From: Bacillota bacterium
Lineage (GTDB): Bacteria; Bacillota_I; Bacilli_A; RF39; UBA660
DNA: 64,000 bases
NCBI GenBank assembly: GCA_015059435.1
Contig: SVAJ01000001.1
Coordinates: 62,001 to 126,000 of the forward strand
Direction of reading: 5' to 3'
The notes beneath the pieces were generated by a model. The model saw nothing but the letters and a program-made list of their open reading frames with translations. It ran no database searches and was not told the origin of the DNA. A program made the translations under genes and the position numbers. Positions 25,351 through 31,945 of the stretch are shown one piece after another. Every line of letters starts with the position of its first letter. Position 1 is the first letter of the stretch.

Positions 25351-25733
25351 TTTAAATCATCCTCTCCAAATGGATATGGGCATAGTTCTTCTACTGTGTA
25401 GTCTTTAATCTCACCTGTTGTAGAACAACAATGAATAATAGCATCTTTATCAAATAATTCACTTATTACTTGACGGCATATAAAACATGGTGTTCCTACT
25501 CTTTCACTTGAAACCATAACATATAATTCTTTAAAATCTCCTTTTTTATATCCAGAACTTATTGCTGAAAGAATAGCACTTCTTTCTGCACAGATTGTTG
25601 CACCATAAGATGCATTTTCTACATTAACTCCATTAAATTCATGTCCATCCTTCATTACTGCAATTGCGCTTACCTTAAAGTTTGAGTATGGACTATAACT
25701 ATTTTCTTGTAACTTAATTAACTTTTCTATCAT
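25347..25733 (-). CDS. cdd: Cytidine deaminase
   Basis: Deaminates cytidine/deoxycytidine to uridines in pyrimidine salvage. 128 aa. SPYSNFKVSAIAV, NVENASYGATICAERSAI (zinc Cys and catalytic Glu, about 53-56) and GTPCFICRQ (two zinc Cys). The start at 25733 has AGGAGATC upstream; longer in-frame readings run into dgkA. Confidence 0.96.
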   Translation of the reverse strand: MIEKLIKLQENSYSPYSNFKVSAIAVMKDGHEFNGVNVENASYGATICAERSAILSAISSGYKKGDFKELYVMVSSERVGTPCFICRQVISELFDKDAIIHCCSTTGEIKDYTVEELCPYPFGEDDLK

Positions 25734-25744
25734 AATGATCTCCT

Positions 25745-26167
25745 CTAAAAAAACATTTCTATAATTTTTGGTATATATATTAATAATCCGCCAGTTAATG
25801 CTGTAATACAAAGTAATAGTGTTGCACTACTAGCTGAATCTTTAGCTATTTTAGCTAATGGGTTTATATCTGGTGATATTAAATCTATTACTGCTTCTAC
25901 TGCTGTATTAATCATTTCACATGCAGCAATAAGTCCAATTATTAATATGACGAATAACCATTCATAATTATTAATATTAAGTATAAATCCTAAAGTCATT
26001 GCAAGAATAGCCATAATAATAATTATTATCATATTATGTTCATATTTAACTGCATAAGATATTCCTTCTACTGCATGTAAAAAACTTTTTATATATCTTT
26101 GTAATTTTGTACCTGTTTCTTTATTTCTTTTTGGAGACTTAGCTTGTTTCTTATCTTGTAATTCCAT
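25745..26167 (-). CDS. dgkA: Diacylglycerol/undecaprenol kinase
   Basis: Small membrane kinase, 140 aa. In Gram-positives the family phosphorylates undecaprenol for cell-wall lipid carrier recycling. Basic N-terminus (KQAKSPKRNK), three hydrophobic helices (about 46-63, 69-87, 115-134), and the family signature CEMINTAVEAVIDLI (about 84-98). Starts inside the end of ybeY (17-base overlap); AGGAGG is 12 bases upstream, a long spacing. Confidence 0.92.
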   Translation of the reverse strand: MELQDKKQAKSPKRNKETGTKLQRYIKSFLHAVEGISYAVKYEHNMIIIIIMAILAMTLGFILNINNYEWLFVILIIGLIAACEMINTAVEAVIDLISPDINPLAKIAKDSASSATLLLCITALTGGLLIYIPKIIEMFF

Positions 26168-26600
26168 AACTACTTAATACCTCCTCTTGTTTTGCAAACA
26201 TTACTTTTTCTTCTTCTTTTGTCATATGATCATATCCTAATAAATGATAAAAACCATGTACAGCTAAAAAGCATATCTCTCTTTTTAGAGAATGACCATA
26301 TTCTTCTGCTTGTGACTTTGCTTTATCTATTGATATATAAATATCTCCTAGTACTCTAACATCATCACCTACAACTAGTGTATCATCATCTTCTAAGGCA
26401 AATGTAATTACATCCGTTTCTCTATCTATATCACGATAATTTTTATTTAGTTCATGAATATAATTATTATCTACTATAATTACATTAAAATTAATATTAT
26501 CTAAATTTTCTACTTTTAAAGCATGATGTAGAACATCTTCCATAACAGTTAGTTCTTCTATTTCTTCATCTACTTCTTTAAATACTTCTATTTTATTCAC
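26151..26600 (-). CDS. ybeY: Endoribonuclease YbeY
   Basis: Zinc-dependent RNase in 16S rRNA maturation and ribosome quality control. 149 aa. The metal motif is intact: HGFYHLLGYDH (H-x3-H-x5-H, about 115-125), preceded by the LNKNYRDIDRETDVITFAL region typical of the family. Overlaps dgkA. The phoH gene that often precedes ybeY is absent; a VanZ-like gene is there instead. Confidence 0.96.
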   Translation of the reverse strand: MNKIEVFKEVDEEIEELTVMEDVLHHALKVENLDNINFNVIIVDNNYIHELNKNYRDIDRETDVITFALEDDDTLVVGDDVRVLGDIYISIDKAKSQAEEYGHSLKREICFLAVHGFYHLLGYDHMTKEEEKVMFAKQEEVLSSYGITR

Positions 26601-26610
26601 TATATACCTC

Positions 26611-27210
26611 CTAAAGTAGTGCTAGTAATCCTATTAATATTAAAATTGATACTGCATCTAAGAATATTTCGTTTTTTAGTATTCGTGGTAATTTATTACC
26701 AATTGTGTTTAGTATGTGATATACATAATATCCTAATAGTCCACCTACTACATTAAGTATGATATCATCTACATCAAATACTCTTCCTATCATCATTTGA
26801 ACTACTTCTATTGAAATAGATGCGATTATAGTTAATATTACAGTTGCTGTTGGACGATCATTTTTTAAATAGTAGCTTACAAAGAAACCAAATGGCATAA
26901 ACATTACCATGTTCCCCAATACATTTTTAAAGAATAGTCTACTACCTATATCATATCTAAATATTTCTTTTAATGGAATAAAATTATTAGTAGCCCAAGA
27001 CACTTCATCTTGAAAGGTTACTACTTGGAATAGACATATTATGTATATAATAAAACTTAACATTAATAATTCTTTATAGATTGCAACTTTTTCTTTATTT
27101 TTAAAAATATATGTTATTCTTAATGATACTAAAATTATTGATGATATAATGATCATCGGCCAAGTAAGATTAACTACTCCTTGAATTGTATTTGAAAGTG
27201 GTCCTAACAA
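26611..27210 (-). CDS. VanZ-family membrane protein
   Basis: 199 aa with about five membrane helices (about 17-36, 47-66, 97-115, 121-142, 180-198) and the VanZ-like pattern NFIPLKEI..NVLGNMVMFMPFGFF..IEVVQMMIGRVFDVDDIILNVVGG. Family members include the teicoplanin-resistance protein VanZ, but most are of unknown role. The only available start is TTG at 27210, with AAGGAG about 10 bases before. It occupies the place between yqfD and ybeY where Bacilli usually have phoH and pgpH. Confidence 0.8.
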   Translation of the reverse strand: MLGPLSNTIQGVVNLTWPMIIISSIILVSLRITYIFKNKEKVAIYKELLMLSFIIYIICLFQVVTFQDEVSWATNNFIPLKEIFRYDIGSRLFFKNVLGNMVMFMPFGFFVSYYLKNDRPTATVILTIIASISIEVVQMMIGRVFDVDDIILNVVGGLLGYYVYHILNTIGNKLPRILKNEIFLDAVSILILIGLLALL

Positions 27211-27214
27211 AATA

Positions 27215-28390
27215 TCACTGCTCCTTACTATTCTTTTTATTTTCTTCTTCTATATTTATATCTTCTATACTTTCAATTTCAGATATTTCTTCTTTAACTT
27301 TAAAAAATACATCTACTATTATTTTACTATTTTTTTGTTGTTTTTTCAAAACTTTTTTAGAGATTATACTATCTTCTTTGTTTATTCTACTTTGTAGTTT
27401 ATTCTTAGCTATTGTTATAGCTTTACTATTTACGTTATTTAGAGTATACTTTTCTCTTTTTACTTTAGTTTCTAAATATTTAGTATAATTTAGACTAATT
27501 GGTAATATTTTAGATTTTATTATAAATAGTTTCTTTCTTTTGTAATTTTTATATTTATTTAATATTGAATAGTGTTTATTAAATATCTCTACTTCTAGAT
27601 ATTTTTTTTCATTACCGGTTAGTGTTTGTTCATAATAATTATTTGGTAATTCTAATTCTACTTTATACCATACTTCTCCATATACTTTTCCTGTTGCACA
27701 CTCTTTACTAACTATTGTTTCTTTATTGTGAATTAAACCACTTATTAAGACTTCTCCTTTTTTTACATAGTCATATTTTTTCTTTGATACTTCTCCTCTT
27801 GTAGCATCAATATTTATTATCATAGAATCTTTTTTTGCTATTATATTTCTTGGAATACATTTCTTTTCTTGTTTGTTCTTTTTTCTTTGTTCTACTCTTA
27901 CTATATATTTGGTTCCAATATTTTCTATTTCTAACCATTCTATGTCATTTGTTTCTTTTTCTAAAATTTTTGTAATTATTCTTTCTTTGGTTTTATAACT
28001 TTTAATTAAGTGATATTTTTTTATTCCATATATTTCTAAATCTCTATAAATAATATTTCTTATTCTGGGATTTGAATGAATTACTTTTACATCAAAAATA
28101 ATATTACTTAATAACACATTAAGTAATATACCAATAATTATAGACATGATGAAAATATGATATTTTTTTAATAAGTATTTTATTTTTACTTGACCATATC
28201 TATTTAATATCTTAATTTTATAACTAGTTTTTATTTTTCTTATTTTCTGGTAATCTTCTTCATTTACTATTATTATTAATTTTTTATCTTTTTGTTCTAA
28301 ATCGTATATTTGGATATTATTGTTTATTATTTTTTGTAGAAAGTAATTTATATTTTTACCAGTAATTAATAATTTATATTTATTTATCAT
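27215..28390 (-). CDS. yqfD: YqfD family sporulation protein
   Basis: 391 aa, related to YqfD of Bacillus, a sigma-E-regulon membrane protein. N-terminal soluble part, one membrane helix (about 79-99, IFIMSIIIGILLNVLLSNII), then an external domain with WLEIENIGTKYIVRVEQR and RNIIAKKDSMIINIDATRGE. The YqfD-type segment YDYVKKGEVLISGLI is visible. Starts within the last codons of yqfC. Lys/Asn/Ile-rich like the rest of the window. Confidence 0.82.
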   Translation of the reverse strand: MINKYKLLITGKNINYFLQKIINNNIQIYDLEQKDKKLIIIVNEEDYQKIRKIKTSYKIKILNRYGQVKIKYLLKKYHIFIMSIIIGILLNVLLSNIIFDVKVIHSNPRIRNIIYRDLEIYGIKKYHLIKSYKTKERIITKILEKETNDIEWLEIENIGTKYIVRVEQRKKNKQEKKCIPRNIIAKKDSMIINIDATRGEVSKKKYDYVKKGEVLISGLIHNKETIVSKECATGKVYGEVWYKVELELPNNYYEQTLTGNEKKYLEVEIFNKHYSILNKYKNYKRKKLFIIKSKILPISLNYTKYLETKVKREKYTLNNVNSKAITIAKNKLQSRINKEDSIISKKVLKKQQKNSKIIVDVFFKVKEEISEIESIEDINIEEENKKNSKEQ

Positions 28391-28622
28391 AAGTGGCCTC
28401 TATACCATTTATTTTGCCGCTAATTAGTATTTCTTTTTCTAATAATTTTTTTAATACTAGATTTTCTCCTGTTATTATTATTTCCCCATTATTAACTTGA
28501 AATGAAATACGATTACTTTCTAATGAGACTATTTTTTTATAGTTTATAGCATATAGTCTATCTTTAAATAGTGTTAATCTGAATTCTGTATCTTTTATAT
28601 AACTTTCTAGCTTTTTTAACAT
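28380..28622 (-). CDS. yqfC: YabP/YqfC family sporulation protein
   Basis: 80 aa, matching the YabP/YqfC family by length, by the short beta-rich pattern (LTLFKDRLYAINYKKIVSLE..SFQVNNGEIIITGENLVLKKL..EILISGKINGIE) and by its position before yqfD. In Bacillus yqfC is a mother-cell gene. A CATATATT element at 28638-28645 is a possible sigma-E -10. Confidence 0.85.
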   Translation of the reverse strand: MLKKLESYIKDTEFRLTLFKDRLYAINYKKIVSLESNRISFQVNNGEIIITGENLVLKKLLEKEILISGKINGIEATYDK

Positions 28623-28637
28623 ATACTCACCTAATTA

Positions 28638-28645
28638 AATATATG
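28638..28645 (-). promoter_or_regulatory. Possible sigma-E -10 element before yqfC
   Basis: CATATATT on the minus strand, identical to the -10 before spoIIIAH in this window. No clear -35 at the right distance, so support is weak. Confidence 0.35.
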
Positions 28646-28669
28646 AAAAAAAAGACTATTTAGTCTTTT
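28645..28669 (-). terminator. Intrinsic terminator of yqeY
   Basis: AAAGACTA/TAGTCTTT hairpin with a T8 run on the minus strand; the TAA stop abuts the 5' arm. Confidence 0.8.
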
Positions 28670-29105
28670 AGTTTAATCTTCCTGCAATCATACCACTGAC
28701 TTTTTTCATATCAGCTATACCTTTTAATTTAGGTGATACTTCTTGCATTACTTTACCCATATCTTTTTTACCTTCTGGGTTTATTTTTGTGAAAGCTTCA
28801 TCAATAATAGCTTCTACTTCTTCATCTGATAATTGTTCTGGTAAATATTTCATTAATATATCAACTTCACTTTGAGTTTTTTCTACTAAATCTGCTCTAC
28901 CAGCTTTTTCAAATTCAGCAATAGAATCTTTTCTCATTTTGATTTGTTTATTAACAACATCAATTAGTAATTCATCATTTTCTTCTTTTTTATGATCTAT
29001 TACTTCTTGTTTAATTGAAGCTTTTACCATACGAATTACAGTTAAACGATCTTTTTCTTTTGCTTTCATTGCTTCAATCATATCTTTATTTAATTGTTCT
29101 AACAT
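28668..29105 (-). CDS. yqeY: GatB/YqeY domain protein
   Basis: 145 aa, homologous to the C-terminal tRNA-contacting domain of GatB but free-standing. LEQLNKDMIEAMKAKEKDRLTVIRMVKASIK at the N-terminus and the tail KKDMGKVMQEVSPKLKGIADMKKVSGMI are diagnostic. Start at 29105 is set by AGGAGTGATACT. In Bacilli it normally directly follows rpsU; here two unknown genes are inserted between. Confidence 0.93.
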   Translation of the reverse strand: MLEQLNKDMIEAMKAKEKDRLTVIRMVKASIKQEVIDHKKEENDELLIDVVNKQIKMRKDSIAEFEKAGRADLVEKTQSEVDILMKYLPEQLSDEEVEAIIDEAFTKINPEGKKDMGKVMQEVSPKLKGIADMKKVSGMIAGRLN

Positions 29106-29140
29106 AGTATCACTCCTCAATATTAATTATAACATAAATT

Positions 29141-29785
29141 TTAAAATTGTTTTACATATTCTTTATTTGAACTTTTGTTAGTAATAATATTTTCTATTTG
29201 AGTAAACAATTCATTATAACGGTTTAATACATTAACATTTCCACTCATACGAGCATTATTAATATTTCTTCTAAATGCAGAATTAGAATATAAATTTTCA
29301 ACTTCATTACTTACAATCGTATTATTATCATCATTTTTAATTTCATTTATTAATTTAGATAATTCTTGATTATCTACGTTGTATCTTCCTAGTTGTTTAA
29401 GTCTTTCTATAATATCTTCTGTTTGTAGAGAATTTAATTCTTCTTCTATTTTAGTAAATTTTGATCCAAATGTATTTGTTAAAGATACTCCTGTACGTTC
29501 ATAAAATAAACCGTTAGAATATACTTTACCATTATTTACTGAATTAATTTTACTATTTAGACTTGTAATCAATGATTTAAAATCATCTTTTTTAGTATCC
29601 CTAATTTCCATTTTTACAGCTTTTACAATTTCTTCTATAAAATTACTTCCATAATAATCTAGAACTCCGGCAAATGCTAATGCCATTTTTGTATTGTATT
29701 CTTTATTTTCTGTTCCTATTATTCCGTTTACTATATCAGTACTAAAATCTAATAATTCATTTACTGTTTCTGTTGTTTTAATCAT
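29141..29785 (-). CDS. Unknown protein, apparent non-catalytic paralogue of its upstream neighbour
   Basis: 214 aa from the ATG at 29785 (AGGGGGATAAT upstream). No known family. N-terminal TVNELLDFSTDIVNG and YNTKMALAFAGVLDYYG align with TINKLIEYSKKLYNS and YNPTIQNMMILSVAAMIYYYG of the protein at 29853-30761, and the C-terminal parts also resemble each other (LYSNSAFRRNINNARMSGNV against LYKDGYFKLISDESRIKGNI). The HExxH-bearing middle segment of the neighbour is missing. Possibly a structural or regulatory partner. Confidence 0.7.
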   Translation of the reverse strand: MIKTTETVNELLDFSTDIVNGIIGTENKEYNTKMALAFAGVLDYYGSNFIEEIVKAVKMEIRDTKKDDFKSLITSLNSKINSVNNGKVYSNGLFYERTGVSLTNTFGSKFTKIEEELNSLQTEDIIERLKQLGRYNVDNQELSKLINEIKNDDNNTIVSNEVENLYSNSAFRRNINNARMSGNVNVLNRYNELFTQIENIITNKSSNKEYVKQF

Positions 29786-29852
29786 ATTATCCCCCTCTTT
29801 TTTAACGGTTCCCATATTATATATCATTTTTAAGATTTTTGTCAATAAGTAT

Positions 29853-30761
29853 TTAATTTTCTTTAAATCTTTTCATTATTCTTTTTATTTTTTTTAAATC
29901 ATAATCTATGATTGGTAAATAATCTAATTGTTTTGATAATTCATTAAAAGCTCCATTATATGTTTTGTTATCAAAATAATCTACTAATTCTTCAATATTT
30001 CCTTTTATTCTTGATTCATCACTTATAAGTTTGAAATAACCATCTTTGTATAATTCTTTTACAATATCAGAAGTATATTCATAGCCTATACCTCTTCTTT
30101 TTATAAATTGGAAATATTTTATTCTTTTTAGTAGTTCTGATATTTCTTTATCTTTGACTTTATATTTTGAAAATTTTCTTATTATATTCATAATTTCTGC
30201 AGTCTGTAATACGTTGATACCTTCGTCTATATTTTTATTTTTTATTTCACTTGAATTAATATTATCTAATTGTAGACCACTTCTTAGGTAGTAACTATTA
30301 TTTTTTATAAGTATATTTCTATTATAAGTATTTACTACATGGTTTAATTCATGAACAATATATTCAGTTAAGGTGAAGTAATCTATATTCCAAGAATTAA
30401 CTACATATATACTTGGTTGTACCTTATAGAATCCAAAATTATTCTTATTAATATATTCACATTTAAAGTCGCATAATCCTTTGCATGTTCTATTTTTTAT
30501 TCCTTTTTTAATTTTGGTTTTTAATATCTTGTTTTTTTCTAATTCTTTAATAATATCATTTTTGTTTCCAATAATTATTCTAGTGTTAAACGCATTATAG
30601 ATTGCATCTATATTATCTATCCCATAGTAATAAATCATTGCCGCTACTGATAAAATCATCATATTTTGAATTGTTGGATTATAATTATTATTCTTTGTTG
30701 AATTATATAGTTTTTTACTATACTCTATAAGTTTATTTATAGTCTCATCTGTTGCGTACAT
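29853..30761 (-). CDS. Putative zinc metallopeptidase (HExxH), unknown family
   Basis: 302 aa, soluble. Contains YIVHELNHVVN (about residues 136-146), a zincin-type HExxH motif, and about 45 residues later DEGINVLQTAEIM, where the Glu could be the third zinc ligand (gluzincin-like). Four Cys occur nearby (TCKGLCDFKCEY). N- and C-terminal parts match the downstream paralogue, which lacks the motif. AAGGAGG site before the ATG. Lies downstream of the rpsU terminator. Function inferred from the motif only. Confidence 0.65.
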   Translation of the reverse strand: MYATDETINKLIEYSKKLYNSTKNNNYNPTIQNMMILSVAAMIYYYGIDNIDAIYNAFNTRIIIGNKNDIIKELEKNKILKTKIKKGIKNRTCKGLCDFKCEYINKNNFGFYKVQPSIYVVNSWNIDYFTLTEYIVHELNHVVNTYNRNILIKNNSYYLRSGLQLDNINSSEIKNKNIDEGINVLQTAEIMNIIRKFSKYKVKDKEISELLKRIKYFQFIKRRGIGYEYTSDIVKELYKDGYFKLISDESRIKGNIEELVDYFDNKTYNGAFNELSKQLDYLPIIDYDLKKIKRIMKRFKEN

Positions 30762-30780
30762 TATAACCTCCTTAAATGGG

Positions 30781-30814
30781 TAAAAAAATAGAGATTAATT
30801 AATCTCTATTTTTA
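30781..30814 (-). terminator. Intrinsic terminator of rpsU
   Basis: AAAATAGAGATT/AATCTCTATTTT hairpin with T7 tail on the minus strand; the rpsU stop is in the stem. Confidence 0.85.
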
Positions 30815-30993
30815 TTTCTCTTTTGAGAATTCTTAATTCCTTCTTTTTTAGCTTTTCTTCTTTTTACCCCTGGTTTATCATAAGCTTCACGTTTTTTGCA
30901 TTCTGAAGGGACACCGTCTCTAGCTACTTTTTGTTTGAATTTTCTTAGTGCTAAATCTAAATTACCATTTTTTACTGTTACTTGAGTTGCCAT
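30799..30993 (-). CDS. rpsU: 30S ribosomal protein S21
   Basis: 64 aa. Typical ATQVTVKNGNLDLALRKFKQKVARDGVPSECKKREAYDKPGVKRRKA followed by a basic tail. Two tandem ATG codons (30996 and 30993); the second is better spaced from GGGAGG. Own promoter at 31026-31054 and terminator. It is first of the rpsU-yqeY-yqfCD block. Confidence 0.95.
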   Translation of the reverse strand: MATQVTVKNGNLDLALRKFKQKVARDGVPSECKKREAYDKPGVKRRKAKKEGIKNSQKRNKNRD

Positions 30994-31025
30994 CATTATC
31001 CCTCCCTTCGTCATAACTACTAAAA

Positions 31026-31054
31026 ATTATATCAAATATTTCTTTGTATTTCAA
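31026..31054 (-). promoter_or_regulatory. Sigma-A promoter of rpsU
   Basis: Minus strand: TTGAAA (31049-31054), 17-base spacer, TATAAT (31026-31031). Confidence 0.8.
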
Positions 31055-31080
31055 CATTTTTTGACATTTTTTTAGTTTTT

Positions 31081-31239
31081 TTAATTATAGACCACTAATC
31101 TATATAATGATCTTATAAAAATACCTAAGTAGTTTCCAGTGTTATAAACTGATAAAATTACTAAATATATTATTGGTAATAAGTAGATAATTACTAATAC
31201 TTTTAGTAACTTATAATTAATCTTTATTCTAGCGGGCAT
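31081..31239 (-). CDS. Small membrane protein, candidate bacteriocin immunity protein
   Basis: 52-aa ORF, ATG at 31239, TAA at 31081. Basic start (MPARIKINYKLL), one hydrophobic segment (about 13-30, VLVIIYLLPIIYLVILSV), polar C-terminus with RSLYRLVVYN. It begins inside the last 16 bases of the second bacteriocin-like peptide gene, with GGTG about 10 bases upstream, so it is last in the bacteriocin operon. Small basic membrane proteins in this position are commonly immunity factors for class II bacteriocins; here that is inference from position and layout. Confidence 0.6.
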   Translation of the reverse strand: MPARIKINYKLLKVLVIIYLLPIIYLVILSVYNTGNYLGIFIRSLYRLVVYN

Positions 31240-31397
31240 AAATTATTTTCACCAATTCTTCTTACTGCTGAACCTACTCCATGACCAGCTTCCATTAGGA
31301 CTTTTATTATGTTAGTAAAAGCATTTAATACTGAACTGGAAATAGTTGTAGTTCCACCATATATGTTTTCTAATTCATTGATAGTCGTATCTTTCAT
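31224..31397 (-). CDS. Double-glycine-leader bacteriocin-like peptide 2
   Basis: 57 aa from ATG 31397, which overlaps the stop of peptide 1 (ATGA). Leader MKDTTINELENIYGG (15 residues) has the EL..I.GG pattern and equals in length the leader of peptide 1. Predicted mature part of 42 residues: Ser/Thr-rich start, amphipathic NAFTNIIKVLMEAG, a GxxxG (GHGVG), basic SAVRR, and a single Cys near the end (NLCPLE). An ATG three codons earlier would spoil the leader alignment. Expected to be cleaved and exported by the C39 ABC transporter upstream. Confidence 0.78.
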   Translation of the reverse strand: MKDTTINELENIYGGTTTISSSVLNAFTNIIKVLMEAGHGVGSAVRRIGENNLCPLE

Positions 31398-31534
31398 CCT
31401 TTGCATTTATCTGGGTTTGTTATACCTTCAAGTACACCTGATAAGAACACAACAACCGCGGCTATTCCTATTCCTACCCAGACTGAAAATCCTCCTGTTA
31501 TTTTTTCTAATTCTTTTCTGCTTACTTCTTTCAC
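31394..31534 (-). CDS. Double-glycine-leader bacteriocin-like peptide 1
   Basis: 46 aa. GTG start directly after the stop of the accessory gene (TAAGTG), with AAGGAGA upstream. Leader MKEVSRKELEKITGG, cleavage expected after GG. Predicted mature part of 31 residues: FSVWVGIGIAAVVVFLSG (hydrophobic, G-x-G-x-A), then VLEGITNPDKCKG with one Cys. Pairs with peptide 2 in a matched two-peptide arrangement. No lanthipeptide, radical-SAM or YcaO modification gene lies nearby, so it is most likely unmodified apart from a possible disulfide. Confidence 0.78.
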   Translation of the reverse strand: MKEVSRKELEKITGGFSVWVGIGIAAVVVFLSGVLEGITNPDKCKG

Positions 31535-31945
31535 TTACTCTCCTTTCCATATTATTCTTATCATTTCAAATATATTTACTTTTCTATTAAATAAAATGAG
31601 TGGCTTAATATCATTTACTTTTGCTTTTTTATTCAATTTTATTTTAAGTAAAATATTATGATAATTTTTATTTTTTCTAACTAGAATATTCTTATTTATC
31701 TTTTCTATCTTTATTACCTGCTTTTTTCTATTTAGATATAAATATTTATTTTTATAGATTGTTTTTAATTGTTTATCAGTCACTACTGCTTCGACTAGGT
31801 CGTCTTTTATTACACTTGAACTAATAACATCATAGGTTCTTATGTTTTCTTTTAAACTAAATATTATCAAAACTATTATTAAAATCATTAAAATAAAAAC
31901 AACAGTATATATGTAAGTCAATTTTTCATAGTTTTTATTCTTCAA
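31535..31945 (-). CDS. Short HlyD-like accessory protein of the bacteriocin exporter
   Basis: 136 aa: cytoplasmic start, one membrane helix (about 11-30, YTVVFILMILIIVLIIFSL), then a basic beta-rich external part (KQLKTIYKNKYLYLNRKKQVIKIEKI). Placement between a C39 exporter and the peptides is that of the HlyD/LcnD-type accessory, but it is about a third of the usual length and lacks the long coiled coil. Overlaps the exporter by 11 bases. Homology to HlyD is not proven. Confidence 0.6.
   Translation of the reverse strand: MKNKNYEKLTYIYTVVFILMILIIVLIIFSLKENIRTYDVISSSVIKDDLVEAVVTDKQLKTIYKNKYLYLNRKKQVIKIEKINKNILVRKNKNYHNILLKIKLNKKAKVNDIKPLILFNRKVNIFEMIRIIWKGE

Noticed and set aside
31224-31534. 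Lanthipeptide or sactipeptide interpretation of the two peptides
   Set aside because: No LanM/LanB, radical-SAM or YcaO gene is nearby and each peptide has only one Cys.
31309-31661. Plus-strand open frames (93 and 86 aa) overlapping the bacteriocin peptide genes
   Set aside because: No ribosome binding site and low-complexity hydrophobic products; the minus strand carries a tightly packed operon with leader motifs.
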